DNA of 40,973 nucleotides. Origin: Bordetella parapertussis (GTDB lineage: Bacteria; Pseudomonadota; Gammaproteobacteria; Burkholderiales; SG8-41). Shown here in pieces: positions 8,292-15,571 of this stretch (positions are counted from its first letter, which is position 1; every line of letters begins with the position of its first letter). A program made the position numbers and the translations under genes. The DNA lies in the NCBI GenBank assembly GCA_945861275.1, contig CAMATZ010000053.1:1-40973 (forward strand). The letters are read 5' to 3'. A model generated the notes under the pieces. The model searched no databases. It was not told the origin of the DNA and was given only the letters and a program-made list of their open reading frames with translations.

Positions 8292-9252
8292 AGCGCTGTC
8301 GTGGTAGATACTGCCGCTCGCGCTTGTTCGCGGTGGCTTTTGCCATGGGCGCGATCGCGGTGGCCGCGAGCTGCTCCTTCGCAAACTGCAGGAACGCCGC
8401 CACCAGGTTCGAGTGGAACCGCTCCTTCGGATACACCACGGAGAAATTGCGGATCAGCGGCGGCGTGAGCGGCACCTGGACGAGTTGCCCGAGCTGCAGC
8501 TCCTTGGCGGCGATGACGCGCGACATGATCGCAAAACCCAGGCCGGTGGCAACCAGGCCCTTGATCGCCTCGGGACTGCCGAGTTCGACCACCGCGTTCA
8601 TCAATTCCGGCGCGACGCCCGCCTGCTGAAGGTAGCGGTCGACGACGGCGCGGGTGCCCGAGCCGGCCTCGCGGCTGATGTAGGCGTGCTGAGTTAAGGA
8701 CGCGGGCCGCGCGCAGGTTTCCTTGGCCAGCGGGTGGGCAGGCGAGCACACCACCTGCAGCTCATCCTCGCAGCACACTTCGCTTTGCAGCGAGGTTAAG
8801 TGCGAGTCGCCTTCGATGAAGCCCAGGTCCAGCGTGCGCTCGGCCACGCGTTCCTGTACCGCTTCGGAATTGCCGACGAACAGGTTCGGCATGACGGCCG
8901 GGAAACGCGCCTTGAACTTGCCGATGAGCTGCGGCAGCACGTATTCGCCGACCGTCATGCTCGCGCCGATGAGCAGCGGCCCCGCCGCCTGGCCGCTCAT
9001 TTCCTTGAGGCGCGTGTCAAGTTCAGCGGACAGCGCGAGGATGCGCTCGGCGTATTCGAGCGCAAGCTGGCCCGCTGGCGTGAGCAAGATCCGACCCTGC
9101 GCGCGGTCGAACAGGCGCGTGTTCAGGTGCTCTTCGAGCTGCTTGATCTGGAAAGTGACCGCCGGCTGGGTCATGAACAGCGTTTCGGCAGCCTTGGTGA
9201 AGGAAAGATGCTTCGCCACTGCGTGGAATACCTGAAGGCGCCGGTCGGCCAT
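8290..9252 (-). CDS. LysR-family transcriptional regulator, probably of sulfur genes
   Basis: 320 residues with classic LysR layout. Residues 1-62 are the winged helix-turn-helix (LQVFHAVAKHLSFTKAAETLFMTQPAVTFQIKQLEEHL in two parts), followed by the helical linker and a periplasmic-binding-like effector domain from about residue 92. The N-terminus resembles CysL/CbbR-like LysR regulators. The gene lies between sat and aprA, reading the same way as aprMBA but beyond its terminator, so control of sat/apr genes is an inference from position. The C-terminal tail after residue 290 (KATANKRERQ) is basic and poorly conserved. The effector is unknown; a sulfur intermediate such as APS is possible. 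Confidence 0.9.
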   Translation of the reverse strand: MADRRLQVFHAVAKHLSFTKAAETLFMTQPAVTFQIKQLEEHLNTRLFDRAQGRILLTPAGQLALEYAERILALSAELDTRLKEMSGQAAGPLLIGASMTVGEYVLPQLIGKFKARFPAVMPNLFVGNSEAVQERVAERTLDLGFIEGDSHLTSLQSEVCCEDELQVVCSPAHPLAKETCARPASLTQHAYISREAGSGTRAVVDRYLQQAGVAPELMNAVVELGSPEAIKGLVATGLGFAIMSRVIAAKELQLGQLVQVPLTPPLIRNFSVVYPKERFHSNLVAAFLQFAKEQLAATAIAPMAKATANKRERQYLPRQR

Positions 9253-9294
9253 GTGAACCTATCACAAATAGTAAGACAGGCTCTATTCAAGCAC

Positions 9295-9334
9295 AAAAAA
9301 GGGCCGCCCTGCGGCTGTAACCGCGGACGGCCCC
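9295..9334 (-). terminator. Intrinsic terminator of the aprMBA operon
   Basis: On the minus strand a GC-rich stem (right arm CCGCGGACGGCCC at 9321-9333 on the plus strand, pairing with GGGCCGCCCTGCGG at 9301-9314 with one bulge) is followed directly by TTTTTT (plus-strand A-run 9295-9300). It begins 25 bases after the aprA stop. It separates aprMBA from the lysR gene that reads in the same direction. Confidence 0.85.
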
Positions 9335-9358
9335 CTGAGACTGCTAATGATCTGCTGG

Positions 9359-11203
9359 TCAGTCGATGATGTGGTAGACCGGCGCCTTTTCCATATCCCA
9401 CTTGCCGGTATCACGGTCGTAGCGGGACAGAGTGAAGCAATGCCAATCCTTATCATCCAGCTTCATGTGATCGCCCCGGTAGTAATACCCCGGCCAACGC
9501 GTTTCCTTGCGGAACAGTGTGTGGTGGGTAACCGACTCCGAAGCCAAAAGCCGGTGGTGCAGTTCCCACGTGCGCTGAAGCTGGTGCAGATCTTCGGCGC
9601 CCATGTGGCTCATGTCTTCCTTCAGCATGGTCAGCAACTCGAGGCCGCGGTTGAGCATCACGTCGTTGGTCATGTAGTTGGTGCTGGTGCCGCCGACGTA
9701 TTCGTCCATGATCTTCTCGAGACGCTGAAGACCGTGGATCGGCAGAAGATAACTCGGCGAAACGGTGCCGGCGGTGATCTCGTTGCGGCCCACGCGGTAG
9801 TTCTCCATCGGCTGGAAGATCAACTTTTCGAGGTCCTGATATTCCCGTTCACTGACCTGAGGCTGGTCTTTTCCCAGGTCGCTCACGTAGCGGACAGCCG
9901 CCTTGGCGGCGATGCGGCCTTCCGTAAACGACCCCGACGAGAACTTGTGCGCGGTGCCGCCGATGGTGTCACCGGCGCCGAAAAGCCCGTCGACCGTCAT
10001 CATGCGGTTGTATCCCCACTGATAGTCCGCGGGGGCGTAGTCTTCCGGTCCGCTGGCCCAGGCGCCGGAGCAGGTGGCGTGAGAGCCCATGACATAAGGC
10101 TCGGAGGTAGTCAGCTCGGGGTTGATGTGTTTGGGGTCGATGTTCTGCGACGCCCACACCACCGCTTGCCCGATGGTCATGCCGAGGAAGTTCTCCCAGC
10201 CGACGGTCTCCTTGTGAGGGTCCTGAAAGGCCTCCTTGGTCACCATGCGAATGGGGCCGCGGCCGGCTTTCACCTCTTCGATAAAGGCGTGGTTCCTGAG
10301 ACAGGTCGGCACCGGATGGTGGTCTATGTAGTCGCCCACCAGTTCCTTGGTGTGGTTGTACCACTTGGATTCGTACTCCTCGCCATAGCCGTTCTGCGTG
10401 TAGGTCTTCAGATGCAGGAAATAAGCGCCCACCGGTCCATAGCCGTCCTTGAAGCGGGTCAGCACGATGCGGTTTTCCATCTGTGTCATCTTGGCGCCGA
10501 CCTGGATCGGTAAAGCGTAGGCGGACCCGCTGCTCCACGGCGCATACCAGGTGCGGCCCATGCCCTCGCCCACCGAGCGTGGCTTGAAGATGTGCGACGC
10601 ACCACCGGCGCCGACGATAACGGCCTTCGCCCGGAACACATAAAAATCACCGGTGCGGACATTGAACCCGACCGCGCCAGCGACGCGGTTTTTCTTGCTC
10701 TTGTCCATCAACAGGTGGGTGACCATGATCCGGTTGTAGACTTCGGTGGCGGCCTTGCGCGCCGCCTCGGCGACGATCGGCTTGTAGCTCTCGCCATGAA
10801 TCATGATCTGCCACTTGCCTTCGCGCTGGTAACGTCCGGTCTCGGGGTCCTTCATGATCGGAAGGCCCCATTCCTCGAATTTATGCACCGTCGAATCGAC
10901 GTGCCGTGCGATGTCGTAGCCAAGGTCCTCGCGCACCAGGCCCATGAGGTCGTTGCGGGCATAGCGGACATGATCCTCGGGCTGGTTCTCGCCCCATTGC
11001 ATGCCCATGTAGCAGTTGATCGCGTAAAGGCCCTGGGCAACGGCGCCGCTGCGTTCGATGTTGGCTTTTTCGACGCACACGATCTTCAGATCGCGGCCCC
11101 AGTAGCGCGACTCATAGGTTGCGCCGCAGCCGGCCATGCCGCCGCCGATTACGAGTATGTCTGAATCAACGAATATTGTTTTCCTGCCGCCGAACAGTCC
11201 CAT
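9359..11203 (-). CDS. aprA: Adenylylsulfate (APS) reductase, alpha subunit
   Basis: 614 residues with FAD-binding GGGMAGCGA at 20-28 and the conserved ERSGAVAQGLYAINCYMG stretch at 50-67. AprA and AprB form the cytoplasmic flavo-iron-sulfur enzyme that, in sulfur oxidisers, converts sulfite and AMP to APS. The frame stays open upstream across aprB, but the ATG at 11203 overlaps the aprB stop codon as TGATG, which fits translational coupling and the known N-terminus. Other conserved segments are IMIHGESYKPIVAEAA, SGSAYALPIQVGAKMTQMEN and GGTAHKFSSGSFTEGRIAAK. A strong terminator follows. The sequence is full length with no visible damage. Confidence 0.97.
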   Translation of the reverse strand: MGLFGGRKTIFVDSDILVIGGGMAGCGATYESRYWGRDLKIVCVEKANIERSGAVAQGLYAINCYMGMQWGENQPEDHVRYARNDLMGLVREDLGYDIARHVDSTVHKFEEWGLPIMKDPETGRYQREGKWQIMIHGESYKPIVAEAARKAATEVYNRIMVTHLLMDKSKKNRVAGAVGFNVRTGDFYVFRAKAVIVGAGGASHIFKPRSVGEGMGRTWYAPWSSGSAYALPIQVGAKMTQMENRIVLTRFKDGYGPVGAYFLHLKTYTQNGYGEEYESKWYNHTKELVGDYIDHHPVPTCLRNHAFIEEVKAGRGPIRMVTKEAFQDPHKETVGWENFLGMTIGQAVVWASQNIDPKHINPELTTSEPYVMGSHATCSGAWASGPEDYAPADYQWGYNRMMTVDGLFGAGDTIGGTAHKFSSGSFTEGRIAAKAAVRYVSDLGKDQPQVSEREYQDLEKLIFQPMENYRVGRNEITAGTVSPSYLLPIHGLQRLEKIMDEYVGGTSTNYMTNDVMLNRGLELLTMLKEDMSHMGAEDLHQLQRTWELHHRLLASESVTHHTLFRKETRWPGYYYRGDHMKLDDKDWHCFTLSRYDRDTGKWDMEKAPVYHIID

Positions 11204-11667
11204 CAGACGACTCCCAACTTGAGTTGATCGGGACGCAACGCCGGCAATCCCCCGGCGATATTGAGTGCTTCCGGTTCGTGCGCGAGTTCCTGATTGGCGA
11301 AATCCTCTGGGCGGGGCGCAGGATACTCGGCCGGCCCTTTGATCGATCCCCAGGGGGTTGTGCGGATTGGGGACTCGAAGTTCTTCTCGCGGCCGTCCCG
11401 GAACTTGAGCTTCCACGAAATCGTCGCCTTGGCCTCTTCCCGCAGCACCCGCACACTGTGCCCCAGCGGGGCGAAGTCGGCGTAGCCACGGACATCGATG
11501 GCGTTCTGCGGGCACGCCTTCACGCAGGAGTAGCACTCCCAGCACATGTTCGGTTCGATGTTGTAGGCCCGCCGTGTGACCTTGTCGATGTGCATGATGT
11601 CGGACGGGCAAATATCGACACAATGCCCGCAGCCGTCGCACCGGGTCATATAAACGAAGGTTGGCAT
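11203..11667 (-). CDS. aprB: Adenylylsulfate (APS) reductase, beta subunit
   Basis: 154-residue ferredoxin-like subunit. Two [4Fe-4S] sites are visible: Cys10, 13, 16 and 20 (CDGCGHCVDICP) and Cys42, 45, 48 and 52 (CWECYSCVKACP). Residues from about 105 form the proline-rich tail that in known structures wraps around AprA. It passes electrons between the FAD of AprA and an external acceptor. GGGAGA lies 11 bases upstream of the ATG. The stop overlaps the aprA start by one base, and aprM lies 42 bases upstream, giving an aprM-aprB-aprA operon. Confidence 0.97.
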   Translation of the reverse strand: MPTFVYMTRCDGCGHCVDICPSDIMHIDKVTRRAYNIEPNMCWECYSCVKACPQNAIDVRGYADFAPLGHSVRVLREEAKATISWKLKFRDGREKNFESPIRTTPWGSIKGPAEYPAPRPEDFANQELAHEPEALNIAGGLPALRPDQLKLGVV

Positions 11668-11709
11668 GGCGGTCTTAGTCTCCCTATGTGAAATTCGATG
11701 GCGGGCTGA

Positions 11710-12492
11710 TCAGTAGTGGCGGGGCTGTTCGCGCGCGCTGCCGAACTTTTCGGGCTTATCGGCGGGGGCGGGCAGGTTGCTCCTGGAACCGTTGGCGTTG
11801 GAAACCCTTTTCTCGAGTGCCGCCGCAGGCTTGAAAAACATATGCGCAAATTTGGACCATGCTACCGATCCGAACAGTACCGTCGTCGCGATGATGTACA
11901 GGCCGAACAACACGATAGCCCCGGAACTCGCCTTGGTTTGCAGGTAAGCCCAGACCAGGCCCAGCGTTACGCTGACCAGAAGCGAGAGGATGAACAGATC
12001 CGCGCGTATCAAGCGCAGCGGTGAATTTCCCTCGGCGGCGACATCGACGCGGATGAAGAACCAGAACCAGTATCCGCCGAGGCATATCATCAAACCGCCG
12101 ATCCACCACAGCAGCGGCAGGATAGTGGGCGCCGGCGTCGCGGACGTCGGGTAGCCGAATACCATGACCGCGGTGGTGACGACGTACATCACAAACCCGT
12201 ACATGGTCAGCAGATGGGCGACCCGGCGGCTTGCGTTGCAGAATTCCCCGGACGCGAGGACATCCACCAGGCCGGTCTTGATGGCGAGCGACACCATTTC
12301 GCCGTCGCTGACTTGCTGGGTTCCTTTCGCTCTCCGCCAGTTTTCGAAAAAATACTTGGCGCTCCCCTTGTGCGTAATGTCGAACAAGGTTCCGGCGATA
12401 ACAGCAAGCACCATCAGAACGAGATATATCTGCATGGCGTTCGCAGGCAATACATCGGTCAATGCAGCAAATGGATTGTGGGTGAACATCAT
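11710..12492 (-). CDS. aprM: AprM, membrane anchor/quinone-linking subunit of APS reductase
   Basis: 260 residues with about five membrane spans (roughly 22-38, 92-113, 123-147, 165-185 and 192-219) and a soluble, charged C-terminus. Its place directly upstream of aprBA matches the aprMBA operons of sulfur-oxidising proteobacteria, where AprM is proposed to link the soluble AprAB to the quinone pool. Histidines at residues 93 and 217, at membrane edges (the latter in WSKFAHMFFKP), could bind heme as in NarI/DsrM-like proteins; this is inference. Two adjacent ATGs (12492 and 12489) follow GAGGAA very closely. This is the first gene of the operon. Confidence 0.88.
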   Translation of the reverse strand: MMFTHNPFAALTDVLPANAMQIYLVLMVLAVIAGTLFDITHKGSAKYFFENWRRAKGTQQVSDGEMVSLAIKTGLVDVLASGEFCNASRRVAHLLTMYGFVMYVVTTAVMVFGYPTSATPAPTILPLLWWIGGLMICLGGYWFWFFIRVDVAAEGNSPLRLIRADLFILSLLVSVTLGLVWAYLQTKASSGAIVLFGLYIIATTVLFGSVAWSKFAHMFFKPAAALEKRVSNANGSRSNLPAPADKPEKFGSAREQPRHY

Positions 12493-12794
12493 TTCCTCAA
12501 TGGCAGTCTGAGTCCAATGGCACTATTTGGGGGCGATTTACCACGGAACGCACGGATTACGCGGAAAGAACATGGGTGCGGTATTTTTCCGCGTGTTCCG
12601 TGGTTAATGGTCTTGAAGTTCGTCGTTGTGGGGTGCGCGTGGTGCGCATATTAAGGGCTGCGATGCGAGCCGTGCGCTAAAATTTCGCTATACGGTCATA
12701 GAAATAATTTGGTTCGTCAGGATTTCGTGTGAGTGATAAACAACTGGGCATACAATCCGCTGTTGCCGTATGTACAATAAACTCCGGGAAGACG
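12493..12794. other. Divergent intergenic region between aprM and the HIT gene
   Basis: About 300 bases carrying the promoters for aprMBA (left) and the HIT gene (right). It contains the palindromic element at 12539-12606. The rest is AT-richer near 12680-12720 (TAAAATTTCGCTATACGG, AATAATTT), compatible with a promoter for the plus-strand gene, but no confident -35/-10 pair is assigned. The frame of the HIT gene is open from a GTG at 12729, which is judged not to be the start. Confidence 0.5.
12539..12606. repeat. Imperfect palindromic intergenic element, CCACGGAAC type
   Basis: The left arm TACCACGGAACGCACGGATT (continuing ACGCGGAAAGA) is mirrored by the right arm TTTTTCCGCGTGTTCCGTGG, the latter lacking about 9 bases. 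The central unpaired part is about 13 bases. It resembles dispersed palindromes built from degenerate CACGGAA units seen in many environmental bacterial genomes. It lies between aprM and the HIT gene, where a transcript could fold it into a long hairpin. Confidence 0.75.
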
Positions 12795-13166
12795 ATGAAA
12801 TTCGGCTGCATCTTTTGTCAAGTTAAAGGCCCCCTATTGGCGGAGAGCGAACTGTCCGTCGCCGTTCTGGATAGTTTCCCGGTATCAAAAGGTCATGCTC
12901 TGGTTGTTCCGCGCCGGCACGCGGTGACGATTTGGGAGATGACAGCAGAAGAATATGCGGATGCCTTCATGCTCGTGAGGGAGGTCAAAGATGTCCTGCA
13001 AAAAAAGTTCGAGCCGCAGGGATTCAACGTCGGCGTGAACTGCGGGGAGGCCGCGGGACAATCGGTATTTCACGCGCACATCCATGTCATACCGAGGTAT
13101 ACGGGAGACGTGCCACTGCCGAAAGGCGGGGTCAGAAACGTTATTTCGGCTAAAGGTAATTACTAG
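12795..13166 (+). CDS. HIT-family nucleotide-binding hydrolase
   Basis: 123 residues from the ATG at 12795, chosen because GGGAAG lies 5 bases upstream and because HIT proteins begin with the C-IFC motif seen here at residues 5-8. An upstream in-frame GTG at 12729 would add 22 residues without similarity to the family. The histidine triad is H93, H95, H97 in HAHIHVIPRY, preceded by GQSVF. Family members hydrolyse adenosine-phosphoramidates, dinucleoside polyphosphates or related nucleotides in the cytoplasm. It stands alone, divergent from aprMBA, with an esterase gene 54 bases downstream. A direct role in AMP/APS chemistry is possible but unsupported. Confidence 0.9.
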   Translation: MKFGCIFCQVKGPLLAESELSVAVLDSFPVSKGHALVVPRRHAVTIWEMTAEEYADAFMLVREVKDVLQKKFEPQGFNVGVNCGEAAGQSVFHAHIHVIPRYTGDVPLPKGGVRNVISAKGNY

Positions 13167-13220
13167 AGCGGGATTCGCGCCGGCGTTGCTGGCGCCACTT
13201 ATCACAATAGAATATTGCCT

Positions 13221-14324
13221 ATGACCCTTAAACGTCCCCAAGGCCTCGCCGGCCAGTTGCTGGTGCTGGAGCACACTTCCAAAATTCTCAAGAGTAATGC
13301 GCTCGGCGATGCGCACGTGCGCAAGCTGGGTGTGTGGCTGCCGCCGCAGTACGAGGGCGGAGATAAACGCCGCTTTCCGGTGCTCTACGATTTGGTGGGT
13401 TTCACCGGCTCCGGCCTTGCGCATACGAGCTGGAAACCGTTCGGCGACAATGTGCCGGAACGTGCCGCACGCCTCATCCACGAGAAAAAAATGGGCCCGG
13501 CGATTATTGTATTTCCCGATTGCTTCACCGCGCTGGGCGGCAATCAATACATCAATTCATCCGCCATCGGCCGTTACGCGGATTACCTCACGCGCGAGAT
13601 CATTCCCTTTGTGGATCGCGAGTTCCGCACGCTGGCGAGCCGCGACCATCGCGGCTGCTTTGGCAAATCATCCGGCGGCTACGGTTCGATGATTCATGGC
13701 ATGAAGTATGCGCAGTACTGGGGGGCAATTGCGAATCATTCCGGCGACGCCTATTTCGATTTTGTCTACTGGCACGATTGGCCAAATACGCTTAACGAAC
13801 TCGCCAAGTATCGCAACCCGAAACGCAAAAGCGGGGCTTACAACGTATTGCGTGATTCCAGCCGCAAAGGCCTCGCTGAAGGCCTGGATGACGGGCGCAT
13901 CAAGCGCTTTTTGACGCAGGCGTGGCAAAAAGAAAAACTCTCGACTGCCGAGGGTCACTGCATGATGAATATCTGCATGGCCGCCACCTACGATCCCGAC
14001 GCTAAAGCGCCGCTGGGCTTTCGTGTGCCGTTTAATCTGGAATCGGGCGAGCTGATCGAGCGCCGCTGGCAGCAATGGCGCGCGCACGATCCGCTCAACC
14101 TGGTGGCGAAATACCGCGCGAATCTTAAAACCTTGCGCGGCATCTATATCGATTGCGGCTGGCGCGATCAGTATCACATTCACTACGGTTCGCGCATACT
14201 TTCAAAGCGCCTCGCGGCGGCAGGCGTGCGTCACACCTACGAGGAATTCGACGACAATCACTCCGATATCGATTACCGGATGGATGTGAGTCTGCCGTTT
14301 TTGTATCGCGCTTTAAAACCGTAA
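13221..14324 (+). CDS. Alpha/beta-hydrolase, esterase D-like (PF00756 type)
   Basis: 367 residues from the ATG at 13221; a TTG two codons earlier is possible but needless. The fold is recognisable from VWLPPQYEGG, RFPVLYDLVGF and IIPFVDREFRT, followed by the nucleophile elbow GKSSGG at 148-153, with Ser150 as the probable nucleophile. His347 in DDNHSDIDYR is the likely catalytic His, and an acid comes from the DCGWRDQYH segment (about 311-319). There is no signal peptide, so it is cytoplasmic. The family includes S-formylglutathione hydrolases, feruloyl esterases and Fes-like enzymes; this one cannot be assigned further. It probably forms a single-gene unit. Confidence 0.85.
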   Translation: MTLKRPQGLAGQLLVLEHTSKILKSNALGDAHVRKLGVWLPPQYEGGDKRRFPVLYDLVGFTGSGLAHTSWKPFGDNVPERAARLIHEKKMGPAIIVFPDCFTALGGNQYINSSAIGRYADYLTREIIPFVDREFRTLASRDHRGCFGKSSGGYGSMIHGMKYAQYWGAIANHSGDAYFDFVYWHDWPNTLNELAKYRNPKRKSGAYNVLRDSSRKGLAEGLDDGRIKRFLTQAWQKEKLSTAEGHCMMNICMAATYDPDAKAPLGFRVPFNLESGELIERRWQQWRAHDPLNLVAKYRANLKTLRGIYIDCGWRDQYHIHYGSRILSKRLAAAGVRHTYEEFDDNHSDIDYRMDVSLPFLYRALKP

Positions 14325-14398
14325 CTGCCACGCACCGCACCGGCATACGATATATGGACTTCATTGGAAAACATCGAGGATGATTCTATAACTATTTG

Positions 14399-14425
14399 TT
14401 TCTATTATGATTTATGTAATAGAAA
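14399..14425. promoter_or_regulatory. AT-rich perfect palindrome upstream of small winged-helix gene
   Basis: TTTCTATTA (14399-14407) and TAATAGAAA (14417-14425) are exact inverted 9-mers around a 9-base centre. The region is conspicuously AT-rich within GC-rich surroundings and lies 140 bases before the small wHTH gene. It could be an operator, possibly for that gene's own product, or a small terminator-like hairpin after the esterase gene. Confidence 0.4.
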
Positions 14426-14469
14426 TGAGCGTTGTTCGATGACCGCTCAACAAGTTCCGTGCCACTTTT

Positions 14470-14499
14470 TTGGGCAGAAGCGCCGTACTGAGGTATCAT
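14470..14499 (+). promoter_or_regulatory. Possible sigma70 promoter for the small wHTH gene
   Basis: TTGGGC (14470-14475) and TATCAT (14494-14499) are separated by 18 bases and lie 66 bases before the ATG at 14566. Each box is only a partial match to the -35 and -10 consensus, so this is a suggestion. Confidence 0.3.
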
Positions 14500-14565
14500 T
14501 CGCCCCCTTGCGCGACGGCTGTTCATGCACGCGCCGAATCCTCTGACCCGAACGAGACCTCTGAT

Positions 14566-14838
14566 ATGCAAGCAATCCTCGATTACCTGAAAGGCACCGG
14601 CGAGCGCCTTGATTCCGAAATTGCCGCCGCGACCGGCCTTACACTGGCCAACGTGCGCAATGGCGTGAACGATTTACACGCACGCGGTGCGATCATGGTG
14701 TGCCGCTCGATACGTTACCAGGACGGCAAGGAAATCGACGGCTTGCTGTGCCGAATCTCCGGTTACATACCGCAGGCCGCCCCTGGCCGCAAGCCCAAGT
14801 CGCACGCACCAGCCAAAACCGAATCGCACCACGATTAG
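14566..14838 (+). CDS. Small winged-helix DNA-binding protein with basic tail
   Basis: 90 residues from the ATG at 14566. The frame is open further upstream, but that part (Cys-, Arg- and Pro-rich) has no domain character. Residues 1-65 have a winged helix pattern: an LDYLKGTGERLDSEIAAATG opening, the putative recognition helix LTLANVRNGVNDL, then a wing with a YQDGKEIDGLLCRI strand pair. The tail PGRKPKSHAPAK is AT-hook-like and basic. Similar short regulators are widespread in Betaproteobacteria and mostly uncharacterised. The gene stands alone upstream of a GST gene; an AT-rich palindrome lies 140 bases before it. Confidence 0.75.
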   Translation: MQAILDYLKGTGERLDSEIAAATGLTLANVRNGVNDLHARGAIMVCRSIRYQDGKEIDGLLCRISGYIPQAAPGRKPKSHAPAKTESHHD

Positions 14839-14908
14839 CCGGACGCGCAGGCCCCTGCTCCGCTGCAAGTGTTCCCTTGTCCCGCAACGGGCGTACGTCG
14901 CGTAGACT

Positions 14909-14929
14909 CCGGGTTTTAACCTAACCCGG
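14909..14929 (+). promoter_or_regulatory. Hairpin overlapping the GST Shine-Dalgarno sequence
   Basis: CCGGGTT (14909-14915), loop TTAACCT, and AACCCGG (14923-14929) form a perfect 7-bp stem. The last two G residues of the stem are the first two of the ribosome-binding GGAGG (14928-14932), which lies 5 bases before the ATG at 14938. Folding would partly hide the ribosome site. Confidence 0.5.
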
Positions 14930-14937
14930 AGGTTCAC

Positions 14938-15543
14938 ATGCTGCGTATCTATGGTTCCGCCAAATCCCGTGCCCTGCGCACATTATGGATGGCGGGTGAG
15001 CTGGGCCTGACCTACGATCAAAAAGACTGGCTGCCGCGTTCGCCCGAAACGCGCACGCCGGAGTATCGCGCGCTCAACGCCAACGGTCGCGTGCCAACCA
15101 TCGACGACGACGGCTTTATTTTGTCGGAATCGATGGCCATCAATTTCTACCTCGCGAAAAAGCACAAGAGCCCGCTGCTGCCCGCTGACCCCAGGCACGA
15201 GGCGCTGGCAATGCAATGGAGCCTGTGGGAAACCGACCGGCTCGACCGCCAGATCGTCAATCATGCGCGGCACACCAAGGACTTGCCTGAAGCCGAGCGT
15301 AATGCCGAAACCGCCAAAGCGGCGTGGGAAGAAATGGTCGCATCCTTCGATGTGATGGAAGCCGCGCTGACGAAATCCGAGTGGCTCGGCGGGCCGGCGT
15401 TTTCGGTGGGCGATCTGAATGTGGCAGCGGCGCTGTTTCGCGCGTTGTCGCTGGACCTCAGCCGCTGGCCGAAACTACAGGCATGGCTTAACCGCTGCTG
15501 GGATCGTCCAGCCGCGAAGAAAGCGCGGGCGATGCGGGGGTAG
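14938..15543 (+). CDS. Glutathione S-transferase family protein
   Basis: 201 residues. The N-terminal thioredoxin-like domain (1-78) carries SAKSRALRTLW at the position of the catalytic Ser/Cys, cis-Pro in GRVPTIDDDG (50-59) and the glutathione gamma-glutamyl site ES at 64-65 (LSESMAINFYLA). The C-terminal helical domain (about 85-200) contains the conserved N-cap and hydrophobic-staple region FSVGDLNVAAALFRA. Cytoplasmic; the family conjugates or reduces electrophiles with glutathione. The start is firm, with GGAGG 5 bases before the ATG, though a small hairpin overlaps that site. The reading direction matches the following beta-lactamase-like gene, 28 bases away, so the two may be cotranscribed. 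Confidence 0.92.
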   Translation: MLRIYGSAKSRALRTLWMAGELGLTYDQKDWLPRSPETRTPEYRALNANGRVPTIDDDGFILSESMAINFYLAKKHKSPLLPADPRHEALAMQWSLWETDRLDRQIVNHARHTKDLPEAERNAETAKAAWEEMVASFDVMEAALTKSEWLGGPAFSVGDLNVAAALFRALSLDLSRWPKLQAWLNRCWDRPAAKKARAMRG

Positions 15544-15571
15544 TAATAGCTATTGACGGAGCACCATCGAA

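Noticed and set aside
6992-8749. 585-codon open frame on the minus strand opposite sat and lysR
   Set aside because: It runs antisense to sat and shares the strand of lysR in another frame; the Arg- and His-rich composition and lack of any domain mark it as a GC-rich shadow frame.
9347-10513. 388-codon plus-strand frame opposite aprA
   Set aside because: The complementary strand encodes a clear AprA; the frame has no recognisable domain.
11204-11641. N-terminal extension of AprA of about 146 residues through aprB
   Set aside because: The ATG at 11203 overlapping the aprB stop gives the family-standard N-terminus; the upstream part is aprB read in another frame.
12729-12794. GTG start for the HIT protein
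   Set aside because: The added 22 residues do not match the family and the ATG at 12795 has a proper ribosome site.
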